DNA of 9,823 bases from Muribaculaceae bacterium (GTDB lineage: Bacteria > Bacteroidota > Bacteroidia > Bacteroidales > Muribaculaceae), in assembly GCA_021443235.1 (NCBI GenBank), contig JABUUJ010000035.1, forward strand, positions 1-9,823. The letters run 5' to 3'. Below, piece after piece: positions 1 through 5,775 of the stretch (its first letter is position 1; each line of letters starts with the position of its first letter). Position numbers and translations under genes: made by a program. The notes beneath the pieces are model-generated. The model saw only the letters and a list, made by a program, of their open reading frames with translations, did not search any database and was not told where the DNA came from.

Positions 1-650
1 CAGTGATGGTGATGAACTATGACTTGATTCCTGGCGTATTCGCGTCGATTTTCAAGGGTGCGTTCAGCATGGAGGCGGGCTTTGGCGCCTTTGCCTTTGT
101 GGCGCTCACGGGTGCGCGTCGTGCGGCATTTGTCAACGAGGCAGGTGTGGGTACGGCGTCGATGATGCATGGTGCGTCGCGCAATACCGACGCCGTGCGC
201 GAGGGTCTCATCGCGATGCTCGCCCCTGCCATCGACTCGGGCCTGGTGTGCACGCTCACGGCGATGCCCATTCTCATTGCCGGCCAATATACTAACGTTG
301 AGGGCGTTAAGGGCCTTTACATCGCGCTCAACTCGTTTGGCGCGTTGTTGCCCTACGGTCAATATATGCTCATGGCCATCGTGTTCTTCTTTGCCTTCAG
401 CACCATGTTCTCTTATTCCTACTATGGGCAGAAGTGCACCAACTTCCTTTTCGGTGCCAATAACGCCAAGTATTACAACTACTTTTACCTCGTCACCATC
501 CTCATTGCCGCAGTGATTCCGCTGGCAACGATGGTGAGCATCATGGACCTCGCGTTTGCTGGCATGGCACTGTGCACCATGTTTATGCTCATTGCCCTTA
601 GTCCGCGCGTGAAGAAGACGATGAAGGCGTATTTTGCTCAAAAATCCTAA
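1..650 (+). CDS. AGCS-family alanine/glycine:cation symporter, C-terminal part (5'-truncated)
   Basis: About 215 C-terminal residues of an inner-membrane sodium- or proton-coupled small amino acid symporter are visible. The 5' end lies outside the window, and the GTG at base 3 is only the first in-frame codon seen. The family signature is clear: RRAAFVNEAGVGTAS (visible residues about 39-53) matches the conserved 'FSNEAGxGSAP' segment of AGCS transporters. It is followed by 'REGLIAMLAPAIDSGLVCTLTA', the typical helix after that motif. Several more hydrophobic helices follow, and the protein ends in a short basic cytoplasmic tail. Known for the family: Na+-coupled uptake of alanine or glycine. 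The substrate here is inferred only. The gene ends in TAA, 59 bases before the antiporter on the same strand, so co-transcription is possible, though a T-run lies between them. Confidence 0.88.
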   Translation, partial: VMVMNYDLIPGVFASIFKGAFSMEAGFGAFAFVALTGARRAAFVNEAGVGTASMMHGASRNTDAVREGLIAMLAPAIDSGLVCTLTAMPILIAGQYTNVEGVKGLYIALNSFGALLPYGQYMLMAIVFFFAFSTMFSYSYYGQKCTNFLFGANNAKYYNYFYLVTILIAAVIPLATMVSIMDLAFAGMALCTMFMLIALSPRVKKTMKAYFAQKS

Positions 651-656
651 CAAGAA

Positions 657-677
657 GGCGTTACTGCCGTTTTTTTT
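657..677 (+). terminator. Weak candidate terminator after the symporter gene
   Basis: A very short GGC/GCC stem (657-659 with 666-668) with a six-base loop is followed by a run of eight T (670-677), directly after the symporter stop codon. The T-run is convincing but the stem is only 3 bp, or about 5 bp allowing a bulge. Termination may therefore be partial, or this may just be AT-rich leader of the next gene. Confidence 0.3.
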
Positions 678-709
678 GATGCGCTATTAAATTTATATAT
701 CTATAATAT

Positions 710-2278
710 ATGGAAATTGAAGTTTTAATCCTTATTGTAGCTGCCATCGTTATGATCACGTTCAAGCGATTGGGGCAGCCTCTCGTGCTGGGCTACCTTG
801 TAGCGGGTTTTCTTGTAAGCCCTAATATGCCCTATATGCAGCAACTCGGACTCACGCCCGCGATGAACCACGAAATCAAAGAGGTGGGTGAAATGGGTGT
901 GATTGTGATCATGTTCTGCTTGGGCCTGGAGTTCTCGTTCAAGAAACTCGGGCGCATGGGTGCCGCACCGTTCATCACTGCGGGTGTTGTCATCCTGAGC
1001 ATGATAACCCTGGGATTTTTCATGGGAAACCTTATGGGATGGGCCGAGATGGACTGCATCTTCCTGGGTGGTATGCTCTCAATGAGTAGCACTGCGATTA
1101 TCTACAAAGCATTTGATGAACTGAAACTTAGCGGCAAGGGCTTCACGTCTCAGGTGATGAGTGTGCTCATCCTCGAGGACATCATCGGCGTGGTGCTGCT
1201 CGTGATGCTCTCGGCCAAGGCCAAGGGCGCAAGCGACATTAGCGAGATCATTGGCACTATCGTGGGCCTGCTCGAGTTCCTCGGCGTTTCGCTTATTTTG
1301 GGTCTGATTATTCTGCCTTGGTTCCTGCGCAAGATACGCAAGATTTATAACGAAGAGATGCTTCTCATCATCTCGTGCGCGCTCATGGTGGGCCTCGCTG
1401 CGCTATCGCAAAAGTTGGGCTTCAGCACCGCTTTTGGTGCGTTTATCATGGGCTCAATCCTCGCCGAGACTCAAGAGTCGCACAAGATTGAGCACTGCGT
1501 GATGCCGCTGAAAAACTACCTTGGCGCGATATTCTTCGTGTCGGTAGGTATGATGGTCGACTCTCAGATTCTTGTCAACGACTGGGGAAAGATTCTCATC
1601 CTCGTGCTCACAATCATTCTAGGCCAGATGGTGTTTGGCACAATTGCCTACGCGCTGGGTGGCATGAAGATGAAAGACGCATTCCGTAGCGGCTTCTCAA
1701 TGACGCAGATTGGCGAGTTCTCGTTTATCATCGCCGGTGTGGGCGTGGCGTGCTCGGCAATCAACGACACGCTCTATCCCGTGATTGTGGCAGTGTCGGT
1801 AATTACCACATTCACAACACCCTACATGATGCGTGCCGCCGAGCCTGCCTACAATCTCTTTGCAAAGCTCGTTCCGGCATCGTTTATCGAGAAGTTGGAC
1901 AACCGCGGCAGCAATACGACTAAGAAAGAGCGCAAGGGACAGTCGTTCTTTGGCAGACTCTTCAACAAGCTCTATGACCATGCCAAGATGCAAACCGGTA
2001 ACCTGCCTCGTCACTGTGGCAACGAGCTCACTGCATCGCAACTTATTGTTGCCGAGGGTGATTTGTTTGACGGCAAGACTTTGGCAAGCATTAAGGACCT
2101 CCAGGAAAACCCCTATGAGGTTATTGGCTACTGTGAGCCCGACAATGAATACTCGTGGATTGACATCACCGTTGACCACGTGTTCACGCCCGGCGAGAGA
2201 ATCTGGACTGTTGAGAAGAAGCACTTCGCCGATTACCAGCCCTACTTGGACTCAACCGCTCAACCCCCCAAGGCATAA
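710..2278 (+). CDS. CPA2 family (KefB/NapA-like) cation:proton antiporter with C-terminal TrkA-C-like domain
   Basis: A 522-residue inner-membrane protein. Residues 1-375 form the Na+/H+ exchanger (CPA2) membrane domain. Recognisable parts are the N-terminal LGQPLVLGYLVAGFLVSP (21-38), SMSSTAIIYKAFDEL (124-138), the ion-binding helix with E156-D157 in VLILEDIIGVVLL, AFGAFIMGSILAET (241-254), and the late helices with FFVSVGMMVD (275-284) and SMTQIGEFSF (330-339). A basic linker (about 383-437) leads to residues 440-505, which resemble a TrkA-C/RCK-C ligand-binding domain (VAEGDLFDGKTLASIKDL, then FTPGERIWTVEKK). There is no NAD-binding TrkA-N domain between membrane and tail, unlike KefB/KefC. 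Family role: exchange of K+ or Na+ for protons in pH or ion homeostasis. The transported ion is not determinable from sequence. The start ATG has no Shine-Dalgarno but an AT-rich leader. Confidence 0.9.
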   Translation: MEIEVLILIVAAIVMITFKRLGQPLVLGYLVAGFLVSPNMPYMQQLGLTPAMNHEIKEVGEMGVIVIMFCLGLEFSFKKLGRMGAAPFITAGVVILSMITLGFFMGNLMGWAEMDCIFLGGMLSMSSTAIIYKAFDELKLSGKGFTSQVMSVLILEDIIGVVLLVMLSAKAKGASDISEIIGTIVGLLEFLGVSLILGLIILPWFLRKIRKIYNEEMLLIISCALMVGLAALSQKLGFSTAFGAFIMGSILAETQESHKIEHCVMPLKNYLGAIFFVSVGMMVDSQILVNDWGKILILVLTIILGQMVFGTIAYALGGMKMKDAFRSGFSMTQIGEFSFIIAGVGVACSAINDTLYPVIVAVSVITTFTTPYMMRAAEPAYNLFAKLVPASFIEKLDNRGSNTTKKERKGQSFFGRLFNKLYDHAKMQTGNLPRHCGNELTASQLIVAEGDLFDGKTLASIKDLQENPYEVIGYCEPDNEYSWIDITVDHVFTPGERIWTVEKKHFADYQPYLDSTAQPPKA

Positions 2279-2294
2279 TCGCGCAAAGGGATTT

Positions 2295-2353
2295 CCCACA
2301 TAAAAACAACCGCCTGCACTGACTAACGGTGCAGGCGGTTAACTTTATGTGGG
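2295..2353. terminator. Nested bidirectional terminator between convergent genes
   Basis: A perfect 12-bp stem AACCGCCTGCAC (2308-2319) pairs with GTGCAGGCGGTT (2329-2340) around a 9-base loop. Outside it, after a symmetric 3x3 internal loop (AAC/AAC), a second perfect 10-bp stem CCCACATAAA (2295-2304) pairs with TTTATGTGGG (2344-2353). Read on the - strand, the inner stem is followed by GTTTTTATG, a good U-tract that would end leftward transcripts. Read on the + strand the tail is weaker (AACTTTATG). The outer stem ends one base before the TAG stop of the leftward receptor gene (2355-2357). Confidence 0.85.
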
Positions 2354-2354
2354 C

Positions 2355-4682
2355 CTACTTCAGGCGGCCTGTGGCAGCCGAGCGTCCCTTATAGCGCGAG
2401 CGTGACGGGTTGATGATGTATTTTGCACTCACGCTGAAGGTTGTCACGGGGTCGTCGGTCTGCATGAGGGTGCGGTTACCGTTGTAGAGCGTGACTTTCT
2501 GGCCGTTGGCCAGCAAGTTGTTGACGCTGGCGCGCAGTTCCAAGCTATTGTTGAGAAGTTGCTTGAGCACCGCAATGTTGATGTAGCGCCTGTATCGGGT
2601 GCAGTGGATATTTTGGGTGTGTCCGCGCGACACGAAGTTGAGCGATGCGTCGATGCGCCACCGGTAGGGCAATGTGACGATGTTGTTGAGGCTAATAGCC
2701 GCCAGCGGATGGTTGAACGTGCGCTCGCCCTCGGGTGTGCTTGCCTTGAAGTCTTGCCATCGCATCCACAGCGTGAGCTGGGGTTGGTAGCAGCCAAAGC
2801 GTGGCTGCAACACCGCGCTGGCAGTGAATGCGTTATAGGGCTTGGTGTTGATTGGCATAAGTAACGACACCACTGGGTTTTCCTGGCTCAGGGGGCTGGA
2901 GTTGAGTATGGTTTCGTCCTTGATGTGCTGGTAGTTGAGCGAGAGCACCAGGAAGCGGTAAATCATGTTCAGATTCACGTCTTGTGAGCGGTAGGGGCGC
3001 AGTTTGGGGTTTCCGCCTTGAATGGTGTATTTGTTGATGTAAACCACGGTGCCGCTCAGCTGCCCTATTCCGGGGCGGGCGATGCGTGAGGCATAGGCCA
3101 GCGACCAGTTGACGCTGCCCGTTGCCCACGACACCGATGCCGAGGGGAACAAGTCGCTGTAGCGCGGGCTTTGGTCCTCGATGAGCATGCCACGCTGGTA
3201 GTAGCGTGTCTTGGAGTATTCATATCGCAGTCCGCCGGTGAGATGCACCTTACCTATGGCGTGGCTATATTGCACAAAGGCTGCGACATCGTTCTCGACA
3301 TACTTGCTGAAGTCGTCGCTCACGATATGCTCAAGGTTCTCATACTCGTTGTTGCGTTTCATGAAGTAGTATTCCACTCCGTAGCCCACATTGCCGCCCC
3401 ACAGGCTGTTGCCCAGCGACAGGCGCACATCGCCGAACTTCACCGAGGCGTCGGTGCGGGTGTGCACCTCGCGCGATTCTTCCTGCGAGGTCTCGGGCGT
3501 TACGTTGTCTTCCTTGGTGGTGCTCACAAAGAGGTCGGCGTTGAGGTCGACGCTGGTTTTGCCGGCACGCCCTGTGTAGTAGGCGTTGGAGATGCTTTCG
3601 TGATAGGTCGCAGTGATTGAAGGCCAGGCTTTTGAGGTCTCTTGCAGCACATCGTCGCGGTAGATGTCGGTGAAAAAGTCAAGGCCCTGCTTGCCGTTGT
3701 TTTTGCAGTAATATTGCGTACGTGCGCCAAACGAGTGATGCTTTGATAACGTGTAGTTGAACTGCAGCGCCCCCAGCCAGTGCAGGTTCTTGTAGTGCTG
3801 ATGGTTGTCAGACACCTGCTTCCACTCGTTGGCGGCTTTGGTAATCTGCTCAACGTGGCTATCGTTGCTGGCCTGTGCCTGCTCTATCCACCACTGTCCC
3901 ATTAGTTCAAGTTTCTCCTTGCGATAGCTGAGGTTAAGGTCGTTTTTAAATGTGCTCTTGTTGTGCAGCACATAGCTCACCTCGTCGTTAAAGCCGAAGC
4001 CCTCGCCCATTGAGCGCACGGTGTTGATTTTCACCACAGCCTTCACATGGGCTGCATATTGTGCCCCCGGAACGGTGATTACCTCCACATCCTTGACAAG
4101 GTCGCTCGACAGGTTCTCAAGTTCGGTGAGGTCGCGCAGCTTGCGCCCGTTGACATACACCTCGGCATCGCCACGGCCCAGCACGCTCACTTTTTTGTCG
4201 GCCCACTGCAAGCCGGGCACCGACTTGAGCAAGTCGCACACTTTTCCACTTGTCTCAAGAATAGTTCCTTTGACCTTGGTAATCATTGTGTTGCCTTTAA
4301 GCACGGTCTTGGGCAACGCGCCTTTCACAACGACTTCTTTAAGTGCAGTAGTGTTGAGGTTAAGGGTGATAGTGCCCACATTGTGGGTCGTGGCAACGAT
4401 TTCTTGGGGCATAAAGCCGATGAAGCTGACGCGCACCACGGCAGGCAGTGGCGTGGCAGCGGCGATTGAGAATGTGCCGTCGCTGCTGGTCACTGCGCCG
4501 TCGCAATAGGCCGAGTCGGGCAGTGCAAGCACCACCACATTGGCACACGTCAGTGGAGCACCTTGGCTGTCAACCACCTTGCCTGTAATATTTTGCGCCG
4601 CCGCACCAAGGGCACACAGCACCATCGCCACTGCAATGGCCACTCGCCCTAAACGCATCTTCGCTTTAGTAAAAACACTCAT
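2355..4682 (-). CDS. TonB-dependent-receptor-like outer membrane beta-barrel protein (CarboxypepD_reg + plug + OMP_b-brl_3-type barrel)
   Basis: A 775-residue outer membrane protein. A signal peptide ends near ALGAAAQ (residues 24-30). Residues 32-110 are a carboxypeptidase-regulatory-like beta-sandwich (ITGKVVDSQGAPLTCANVVV, then VVRVSFIGFMPQEI), typical of Bacteroidetes receptors. Residues about 115-222 are a plug-like domain (ILETSGKVCDLLKSVPGLQW; VYVNGRKLRDL; VEVITVPGAQY). The remainder is a barrel ending in a basic tail (RYKGRSAATGRLK), a style I associate with the 'outer membrane beta-barrel family' (PF14905-type). No SusD-like partner is adjacent, so the substrate is unknown; it could also be an export or scaffold barrel rather than a nutrient receptor. 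The annotated start is ATG at 4680-4682. Met9 (4656-4658) also gives a good signal peptide and fits the predicted promoter position better. High GC, unlike the small genes upstream. Confidence 0.87.
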   Translation of the reverse strand: MSVFTKAKMRLGRVAIAVAMVLCALGAAAQNITGKVVDSQGAPLTCANVVVLALPDSAYCDGAVTSSDGTFSIAAATPLPAVVRVSFIGFMPQEIVATTHNVGTITLNLNTTALKEVVVKGALPKTVLKGNTMITKVKGTILETSGKVCDLLKSVPGLQWADKKVSVLGRGDAEVYVNGRKLRDLTELENLSSDLVKDVEVITVPGAQYAAHVKAVVKINTVRSMGEGFGFNDEVSYVLHNKSTFKNDLNLSYRKEKLELMGQWWIEQAQASNDSHVEQITKAANEWKQVSDNHQHYKNLHWLGALQFNYTLSKHHSFGARTQYYCKNNGKQGLDFFTDIYRDDVLQETSKAWPSITATYHESISNAYYTGRAGKTSVDLNADLFVSTTKEDNVTPETSQEESREVHTRTDASVKFGDVRLSLGNSLWGGNVGYGVEYYFMKRNNEYENLEHIVSDDFSKYVENDVAAFVQYSHAIGKVHLTGGLRYEYSKTRYYQRGMLIEDQSPRYSDLFPSASVSWATGSVNWSLAYASRIARPGIGQLSGTVVYINKYTIQGGNPKLRPYRSQDVNLNMIYRFLVLSLNYQHIKDETILNSSPLSQENPVVSLLMPINTKPYNAFTASAVLQPRFGCYQPQLTLWMRWQDFKASTPEGERTFNHPLAAISLNNIVTLPYRWRIDASLNFVSRGHTQNIHCTRYRRYINIAVLKQLLNNSLELRASVNNLLANGQKVTLYNGNRTLMQTDDPVTTFSVSAKYIINPSRSRYKGRSAATGRLK

Positions 4683-4701
4683 GAAAACAATCTATTTACC
4701 C

Positions 4702-4731
4702 ATTAGACGCCTCCACCCCCAAAGAAGTTGC
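4702..4731 (-). promoter_or_regulatory. Putative ECF-sigma (sigma-E-like) promoter of the receptor gene
   Basis: On the - strand, GCAACTT (4725-4731) and GTCTAAT (4702-4708) are separated by 16 bases. This resembles the ECF sigma-E consensus (GGAACTT, 15-16 bases, GTCTRA) and not the Bacteroidetes housekeeping consensus (TTTG, about 20 bases, TAnnTTTG). A start site about 7 bases downstream would lie near 4695, leaving only about 13 bases of leader before the first ATG and about 37 before Met9. Two copies of TGGGGGTG (4731-4738 and 4714-4721 on the - strand) overlap and follow the -35 element, 17 bases apart. No ECF sigma or anti-sigma gene is in the window, so the regulator is unknown. Confidence 0.6.
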
Positions 4732-4782
4732 ACCCCCATCACCTTTTCCCAAAAAAATAATCACAGTTGGCTTTATATCATT

Positions 4783-4815
4783 CCAAAAAAGAAGAACTGC
4801 CGTGTGCAGCTCTTC
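4783..4815 (-). terminator. Rho-independent terminator after the small-gene pair
   Basis: On the - strand a 10-bp stem (4806-4815 with 4791-4800, one G-U wobble) closes a 5-base loop (4801-4805). It is followed by a T-rich tail (TTTTTT at 4785-4790). It lies just past the stop of the 70-residue gene and upstream of the receptor promoter, so it should insulate the receptor from transcription coming from the right. Confidence 0.8.
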
Positions 4816-4820
4816 ACTCA

Positions 4821-4835
4821 CGCAATCACATTGCG
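4821..4835. repeat. Small inverted repeat over a stop codon
   Basis: CGCAAT (4821-4826) and ATTGCG (4830-4835) form a perfect 6-bp stem with a 3-base loop. It contains the TGA stop of the 70-residue gene and lies 5 bases before the terminator hairpin, so the transcript would end in two tandem hairpins. It may protect the 3' end or may be chance. Confidence 0.45.
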
Positions 4836-5038
4836 CTATTGAGTTCCTCTTTTAGATAGCAATAGACATATCCAGGATTTTGAAACATCAGGTGTGTTCG
4901 TGGGTCGCACAATTTAGAATATGTGTTGGAACGGTACACAATGTCAAGTGCCGTCTTGAGGTCAACATTCTCCCTCTCTATCACAAGCATTGTTAGGTCG
5001 GTTGTCATTGTCTCAATAAGGTATTCCTGCTCATTCAT
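4826..5038 (-). CDS. Small hypothetical protein paired with the DUF3791-like gene
   Basis: A 70-residue soluble protein with no signal peptide or membrane segment. It begins MNEQEYLIETMTTDLTMLVIE and ends with an aromatic-rich segment (NPGYVYCYLKEELNSAM). From memory it resembles small proteins found beside DUF3791/DUF3990 genes in Bacteroidales and Firmicutes, with the pattern 'tALd.lY.S.ty.kL.dp.t.l...sp.yvY.yLk.El'. I cannot name a Pfam family with certainty. The ATG is 3 bases after the upstream gene's TAG. A GGAGGA (5051-5056 on the - strand) inside the end of that gene lies 12 bases before this ATG, rather far for a normal ribosome site; translational coupling is likely. Function unknown. 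Its base composition is visibly AT-richer than its large neighbours. Confidence 0.72.
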   Translation of the reverse strand: MNEQEYLIETMTTDLTMLVIERENVDLKTALDIVYRSNTYSKLCDPRTHLMFQNPGYVYCYLKEELNSAM

Positions 5039-5041
5039 AAC

Positions 5042-5287
5042 CTACAGGTTTCCTCCGTTTCTTCGGCAAAAAGATGAAAGGCCCTCGATGGCATCTTCAA
5101 AGGTGAGAGTATGCATAATTTCATAGTTATCCTCAATAAGCTTGACTCCACCATGCTGACTGATGTAGTTGAAGGCCTGCTTATTGCTCAATGAGTGCTT
5201 TTTAGCAAATTCACTGACGAGAATAACTATATATTCTACGATATTTCTCAATTTTGTACCTATTATTACAACAAAAAGTGGTTTCAC
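5042..5287 (-). CDS. DUF3791-like small protein
   Basis: An 81-residue soluble protein. The core from about residue 13, NIVEYIVILVSEFAKKH, then QAFNYISQHGGVKLIEDNYE and IMHTLTFEDAIEGL, fits the DUF3791 pattern: a helix with 'I.yiV..v..fA', then 'ea..yl...g....l...YeilHt', then a helix. The family is uncharacterised. Its members often sit next to DUF3990 proteins, which resemble ADP-ribosyltransferases, so an antitoxin-like or modifier role is sometimes suspected; that is inference. No DUF3990 gene follows here. The listed start is GTG at 5285-5287 and gives an atypical hydrophobic lead (MKPLFVVIIG). A TTG twelve codons in (before RNIVEYIV) would match my memory of homologue lengths better, so the start is uncertain. 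It is followed after 3 bases by the 70-residue gene. It may be transcribed from the DUF2795 promoter, since no clear promoter is seen in the 64-base gap. Confidence 0.72.
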   Translation of the reverse strand: MKPLFVVIIGTKLRNIVEYIVILVSEFAKKHSLSNKQAFNYISQHGGVKLIEDNYEIMHTLTFEDAIEGLSSFCRRNGGNL

Positions 5288-5351
5288 AAAACAAAATGCA
5301 TTGTTTATGTAAAACTACTTTTTTAAGTGTTATTGTTTTACTAATGTTTGT

Positions 5352-5576
5352 TTAGTATTCTTCCTCGTCGAAGAAGAAGTCGTCGTCGCTGCTGGGATAG
5401 TCGGGCCAGATGTCTTCGATAGAATCGTAGGTATCTCCCTCATCCTCAATTTCTTGCAGGTTCTCTATAACTTCAAGAGGAGCGCCACTGCGTATTGCGT
5501 AGTCAATAAGTTCGTCTTTAGTTGCGGGCCATGGTGCGTCCTCAAGTTTAGTTGCTAATTCCAGTGTCCAATACAT
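5352..5576 (-). CDS. DUF2795 family small acidic protein
   Basis: A 74-residue cytosolic protein. The N-terminal half (MYWTLELATKLEDAPWPATK, then DELIDYAIRSGAPLEVIENL) matches the short DUF2795 protein that is strongly conserved across Bacteroidetes. The second half is extremely acidic and ends in clusters DDD and DEEE; the whole protein has 24 Asp/Glu against 3 Lys/Arg. Function is unknown. The acidic tail suggests a DNA-mimic or protein-binding role, which is inference only. Start ATG at 5574-5576 is preceded by a good -7 element. The gene is 64 bases upstream of the DUF3791-like gene with no obvious terminator between, so the three small genes may share a transcript. Confidence 0.85.
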   Translation of the reverse strand: MYWTLELATKLEDAPWPATKDELIDYAIRSGAPLEVIENLQEIEDEGDTYDSIEDIWPDYPSSDDDFFFDEEEY

Positions 5577-5616
5577 AGCTTTAAATTTTTGTTGGTTATA
5601 TTTTTGTTTTGAGTCG

Positions 5617-5624
5617 CAAAGATA
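5617..5624 (-). promoter_or_regulatory. Bacteroidetes -7 promoter element of the DUF2795 gene
   Basis: On the - strand TATCTTTG, followed by C, is an exact match to the housekeeping -7 consensus TAnnTTTG. It is 40 bases upstream of the ATG and sits in an AT-rich spacer. I could not find a convincing TTTG -33 box at the usual distance, so only the -7 element is called. Confidence 0.65.
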
Positions 5625-5697
5625 CTAATATATTTTGAACTACGGGTAATTTTAGGCAAAAAAACATCACATTTTCACTTTTATGGGAAATAATAGG

Positions 5698-5737
5698 GAA
5701 AACAAACGCCTGCCCCGCGCATAAACAGGGGCAGGCG
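5698..5737 (-). terminator. Rho-independent terminator of the secreted-protein gene
   Basis: A perfect 10-bp GC-rich stem, CGCCTGCCCC (5707-5716) with GGGGCAGGCG (5728-5737), closes an 11-base loop. On the - strand it is followed by TTTGTTTT. It lies about 40 bases after the stop of the 542-residue gene and separates it from the DUF2795 gene. The stem core CGCCTGC is shared with the terminator at 2308-2340. Confidence 0.85.
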
Positions 5738-5775
5738 CTCGATTTATCTATCGGCCACAACTGCCATTAGCCGAA

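Noticed and set aside
675..695. TTTG followed by TAAATTTA upstream of the antiporter as a possible promoter
   Set aside because: The spacing is only 9 bases and the -7 element is imperfect, so it is not supported.
1697..2224. 175-residue - strand open frame inside the antiporter gene
   Set aside because: It is opposite conserved antiporter helices and the TrkA-C-like domain, and has no family resemblance.
3171..3620. 149-residue open frame on the + strand inside the receptor gene
   Set aside because: It lies opposite the barrel-coding region and has no recognisable domain or start signal.
4021..4509. Two overlapping + strand open frames of 162 and 140 residues
   Set aside because: Both are antisense to the plug and CarboxypepD_reg region of the receptor, which is clearly coding on the other strand.
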